From positions 1 through 24,369 of the forward strand of contig JBHAEC010000020.1 in assembly GCA_041855385.1 (NCBI GenBank): a stretch of DNA of 24,369 nt. The letters run 5' to 3'. Numbering within the stretch: position 1 is the stretch's first letter; every line of letters begins with the position of its first letter. Positions 20,923 to 24,369 of the stretch are shown here, piece after piece. The notes under the pieces were generated by a model, which was not told where the DNA came from, searched no databases, and saw nothing but the letters and a program-made list of their open reading frames with translations. The stretch comes from JBHAEC01 sp041855385 (GTDB lineage Bacteria > Bacillota > Negativicutes > Veillonellales > Veillonellaceae). The position numbers were made by a program, and so were the translations under genes.

Positions 20923-23900
20923 GTGCAATTACTTCGACTGGAGATGAAAGGATTTAAGTCCTTTGCAGACAGAACAACAATACATTTTTCTCCCGGAATG
21001 ACGGCTATTATCGGCCCTAACGGTAGCGGAAAAAGTAATATAACCGATGCAATTAGATGGGTATTAGGAGAATCTAATATCCGCCATTTACGTGGGCAAA
21101 AGGCAGAAGATATTATTTTTTCCGGAACAGAAAAAAGACGTGCTCACGGGGCGGCGGAAGTTATTTTGGTTTTTGATAATCAGGATGGATTTCTTCCTAA
21201 TGAATTGGCCGAGGTAGCGGTAGGGCGAAGATTATATAGAAACGGAGACAGCGAATTTTTTATTAATAAAAGAAGCTGTCGACTGAAGGACATTCATAAA
21301 CTATTTGCCGATACGGGCTTGGGCAAGGATTCAATGGCTATTATCGGGCAAAACAGGGTGGATGCCATTTTGAATAGTAAACCGGAAGAGCGAAGGCTGA
21401 TTTTTGAGGATGTAGCAGGGATTTCCGGGTTTAAACTCAATAAAGAAGAAGCATTGCGACGAATGGCGGCAACGGAGCAAAATATGGAACGGTTGAAGGA
21501 TGTAATTATTACGTTGGAAGAACAACTTGCTCCCTTATCGGAAAAGGCGGAATGTACGAAAGCTTTCGAGGCGTTGCAATGGGAAAAGAGAAAATATGAC
21601 GGAGCATTGGCTCTTCATAAGTATAAGACGGCAGAGCGGCTGCTCACGCGTCTGGAGAATGAGAATATTGCCCTTGAGGATGAGTGTTTTGAGGGAGAGA
21701 CTGAGCTCACGAATTTGGAAGCGCACTTGGGAGCTTTACGGATTCAATTTAAAGAAAATAGAGAAAAGGTGCAGGAGGCAGAAATTAAGTTTGCCGATAA
21801 CCAGAGGCAGGTAGAGCGAGCACAGGGACAGCTTTTGATGCTGGAAGAGAAGATAAAGGTGGCGGAGCAGAGTGAGAAAGAGCTGGTGCAACGCGTAGAG
21901 GATGTTAAAAAGAGAAGAGACGAAGAAAAGACTGCACAGCATCTTTTGGAAGAGTGGATCAGTGAAAAAAGCAAAGAGCTAGAGGCTGAAAAGGATTTAA
22001 TACAGCCTTTGAAAGAAGCTTTTGCGAACATAACAGAAGATGTAAAATCTTTGCAAGAACGGTGGCTTTCATGGCAACATACACAACAGGAGAAGGTGGA
22101 GGAACAAACGGCTCGGACAAGTGCGATGGAGCGTGTGAAAACAGAAATAGAAATATGGAGAAATCGAAAGGTCGAGCTTGAGACAGCTTTTAGGGAATCC
22201 TTTAAAGAGGTAGCTGTGGCGAAAGACATGGTTGATCAAGTGGTACAAGAACTTAGTAAGGAGGTTGAAAGTTTTGCTGAATTAAAGGGCAGAGAGAAAA
22301 GGGTAATAGCTACTCTAGAGACAGAAAAAGCAAAAAGAGATGAACAGGAAGCACAACTTTTTGAATCAGAATCTCTTTATAGAAGATATAAGGAACGATT
22401 AGAGCTATTACTAGCTTGGAAATCTGATTTTGAAGGATTTGCTATGGCCACTAAGGCCGTCTTAACGGCAAAAACGCCTTGGAAACCGCAAATTATAGGA
22501 GCCGTAGGGGATTTATTTACCGCTGAAGATATATATGCTACAGCTATTGAGGTAGCGTTGGGAAATGCGGTAAATCACGTGGTGACGGAGACAAAGGCAG
22601 CAGCGGCTGAGGCGGTGTCATATCTGAAAGAGCACCAGTTGGGGAGAGCCACTTTTTTACCCTTGGAAACAGTGCAAGGACAAGTTTATACCGGTCCGGT
22701 GCTGGATGAAAAAGGTGTTATAGGGATAGCTTCATCCTGTTTAAAGTATGGTGCCCTCTATAAGGAAATCTTTGCATACCTCTTAGGGCGTACTATAGTG
22801 GTTGATACCTTGGAACGCGGCCTAAATTTACAGCAAAAATATAAACAGCAACTGCGTATCGTAACGCTAGACGGTGAGCAACTTCAACCAGGCGGGACTA
22901 TTGTTGGTGGCAGAACTAGGAAAAAACAATCTTCTCTGATTATGCGAAAAAAAGAGGAGATGCATCTAAAAAGGGAATGTAACCGGCTAGCGCAGGAGCT
23001 GCCTCTTAAGAAGGGGGAAATGGAGAATTTAGAAAAGCGCTATTTAGAGGCGACAGAGGAAGCAGAGGCGATGCGCCAATCGCTTATAGAAAAAGAGAAA
23101 CAAGTCGTCCTCATGGAGGCAGACAGGGAAATTCGCAAAGAACAATTGACTGTTGTAGAAAAAAGACATGAAGAGATAGAAAAAGAAATAGAAAATTTAG
23201 AGAAACAGATTAAAGAAAGTACCTATTCGCTAGAGTTGTTACAGAAGGAAGAAGCGTTTGATACAAAAGTAAAAGAAAATGAGGAAATACCGGAGCAACT
23301 TGCTCTTACCATCTCTAAAAAGCAGGAGGAGAAGCAGAGTAAATACGAAAACCTCACTCGCCTATGTTTGCACTATGAACAAGGGTTGCGTGAAGTAGAA
23401 GAAAAAAAATCGCTCCTTCTTGAAAAGGAGAAACAAATCAGATCTCTGGCCGATCAGCTTATGTCCTTTGAAACGGCTATTTTAAATGCCGAAAGCAGGA
23501 GAAAAGATATACTGCCCGGTGAGAAACAAGAGATTTTGCTCAAGATCGATGAATTAACAGGTGAGGAGTCTGACCTGAAGCGACAGCGTGAGAGTTTATA
23601 TAAGCTGGATAAACAGCAACAGGAGGAGATTGAACAGATCTCTTTACTGCAACAACAAGTGCAACAGCGTATGCAAAGGGCGCAGAAAAAGCGCATAGAA
23701 TTAGAAGGAAAGCTTACCAAGAATCGTATGGACCTGGAGTTGGCAGATAATGAATTGGATTCTTTAGGCTATACAAAAGAAGAGGCGAATAGGCTAAATC
23801 TTGACGGAACCGTACGGGAGTGGCAAGAACGCCAGCAGATGCTCACGGCAGAAATGGAAGCCTTAGGACCGATTAATCCGCAGGCCGTCAGCGAATACGA

Positions 23901-24369
23901 GACGGCTTTGGAGCGACATGCTTTTCTTCGCATGCAAGAAGAGGATTTGCTTTTAGCTAAAAAGCGATTGGAAGAAGTCATTCAGGAGCTTAATAAGGCG
24001 ATGGCTGTTCGCTTTGAAGAAATGCTCTCCTCTGTCAGCACTGCTTTTCAACAGATTTTTTCCAAACTTTTTGGGGGAGGAACGGCACAAGTAGTATTAA
24101 CAGATGAGAAACATGTTCTTTCTGGCGGTGTCGAACTTTTTATTCAGCCACCGGGGAAAAAGAGGCAACCGCTTCCGCTTTTGTCAGGCGGAGAAAGGGC
24201 TCTTACAGTTATAGCACTGTTGTTTGCTTTTTTGGCTTATCGGCCGGCACCGTTTTGCGTTCTTGATGAAGTGGATGCGGCGTTAGATGAGGCGAACTTG
24301 GAGCGCTTTAGCCACTATATGAAAGAGCTGACTGACGGAACACAGTTTATTGTGGTGTCTCATAGAAAG
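20923..24369 (+). CDS. smc: Chromosome segregation ATPase SMC (3' end outside the window)
   Basis: The frame is open from GTG 20923 to the right edge: 1149 codons of a protein normally close to 1190. It forms the ATPase core of the bacterial condensin, with ScpA and ScpB. The N-terminal head has LRLEMKGFKSFADRTTI and Walker A GPNGSGKS (residues 31-38). A coiled coil runs from about 170, the hinge covers about 520-660 (from GAVGDLFTAEDIYATAIEVALGNA-type sequence to the PGGTIVGG motif), and a second coil runs to about 1010. The C-terminal head shows LSGGERAL (1087-1094) and Walker B VLDEVDAALDEAN (from about 1113). AGAAGGTG precedes the GTG. Truncated only by the window edge at QFIVVSHRK. Confidence 0.97.
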   Translation, partial: MQLLRLEMKGFKSFADRTTIHFSPGMTAIIGPNGSGKSNITDAIRWVLGESNIRHLRGQKAEDIIFSGTEKRRAHGAAEVILVFDNQDGFLPNELAEVAVGRRLYRNGDSEFFINKRSCRLKDIHKLFADTGLGKDSMAIIGQNRVDAILNSKPEERRLIFEDVAGISGFKLNKEEALRRMAATEQNMERLKDVIITLEEQLAPLSEKAECTKAFEALQWEKRKYDGALALHKYKTAERLLTRLENENIALEDECFEGETELTNLEAHLGALRIQFKENREKVQEAEIKFADNQRQVERAQGQLLMLEEKIKVAEQSEKELVQRVEDVKKRRDEEKTAQHLLEEWISEKSKELEAEKDLIQPLKEAFANITEDVKSLQERWLSWQHTQQEKVEEQTARTSAMERVKTEIEIWRNRKVELETAFRESFKEVAVAKDMVDQVVQELSKEVESFAELKGREKRVIATLETEKAKRDEQEAQLFESESLYRRYKERLELLLAWKSDFEGFAMATKAVLTAKTPWKPQIIGAVGDLFTAEDIYATAIEVALGNAVNHVVTETKAAAAEAVSYLKEHQLGRATFLPLETVQGQVYTGPVLDEKGVIGIASSCLKYGALYKEIFAYLLGRTIVVDTLERGLNLQQKYKQQLRIVTLDGEQLQPGGTIVGGRTRKKQSSLIMRKKEEMHLKRECNRLAQELPLKKGEMENLEKRYLEATEEAEAMRQSLIEKEKQVVLMEADREIRKEQLTVVEKRHEEIEKEIENLEKQIKESTYSLELLQKEEAFDTKVKENEEIPEQLALTISKKQEEKQSKYENLTRLCLHYEQGLREVEEKKSLLLEKEKQIRSLADQLMSFETAILNAESRRKDILPGEKQEILLKIDELTGEESDLKRQRESLYKLDKQQQEEIEQISLLQQQVQQRMQRAQKKRIELEGKLTKNRMDLELADNELDSLGYTKEEANRLNLDGTVREWQERQQMLTAEMEALGPINPQAVSEYETALERHAFLRMQEEDLLLAKKRLEEVIQELNKAMAVRFEEMLSSVSTAFQQIFSKLFGGGTAQVVLTDEKHVLSGGVELFIQPPGKKRQPLPLLSGGERALTVIALLFAFLAYRPAPFCVLDEVDAALDEANLERFSHYMKELTDGTQFIVVSHRK

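Noticed and set aside
1..24369. tRNA or rRNA genes, CRISPR repeats, insertion sequences, attachment sites and frameshifted pseudogenes
   Set aside because: Reading both strands I found no cloverleaf, repeated spacer array, transposase motif, terminal inverted repeat or broken reading frame.

Overview
The window looks like a chromosomal segment of a low-to-moderate GC, anaerobic Firmicute, most likely one of the Negativicutes (Veillonella/Dialister-like). Three things point there: an oxygen-sensitive class III ribonucleotide reductase, a FapR-controlled type II fatty-acid operon that uses FabK rather than FabI, and the fab-rnc-radical SAM-smc gene order. The taxon is an inference from gene content. 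I saw no tRNA, rRNA, CRISPR array, insertion sequence or phage gene.

Region 1 (1-3997): the last codons of an upstream gene, a terminator, then nrdD-nrdG behind a strong promoter flanked and overlapped by two NrdR-box-like sites. A sirtuin gene follows, separated by a terminator-like hairpin, and a bidirectional terminator closes the block. Region 2 (4041-5629, minus strand): a FabK-type flavoprotein and a gamma-carbonic-anhydrase-like protein. Region 3 (5834-8345): lemA and its usual partner, a TPM-domain protein with a glycine-rich tail, then a PadR regulator and a short-form rubredoxin. Region 4 (8356-9236): a consensus promoter driving yceD (DUF177) and rpmF. Region 5 (9272-10815): an exported protein of unknown function on the minus strand, and queT preceded by what looks like a preQ1-I riboswitch whose pseudoknot covers the ribosome-binding site.

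Region 6 (10820-19752) is the fatty-acid/phospholipid operon: two FapR-like operators and a promoter, then fapR-plsX-fabH-fabK-fabD-fabG-acpP-(NMO-like flavoprotein)-fabF-rnc, ending in a terminator. FapR senses malonyl-CoA; FabD and FabH start chains, FabF, FabG and FabK elongate and reduce them on ACP, and PlsX makes acyl-phosphate for membrane lipid. No fabZ, fabA, fabM or acc gene is in the window. The extra flavoprotein between acpP and fabF carries a four-cysteine cluster and is the best candidate for an uncommon activity, possibly FabX-like unsaturated fatty-acid synthesis. Region 7 (19787-24369): an Elp3-like radical SAM protein with a possible ten-residue leader ORF, then smc, cut by the right edge.

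The most interesting non-coding items are the preQ1-I candidate (10207-10253), a compact three-way-junction RNA candidate with its own promoter-like sequence (10891-10967), the paired FapR sites, and the paired NrdR sites spaced 42 bp apart.
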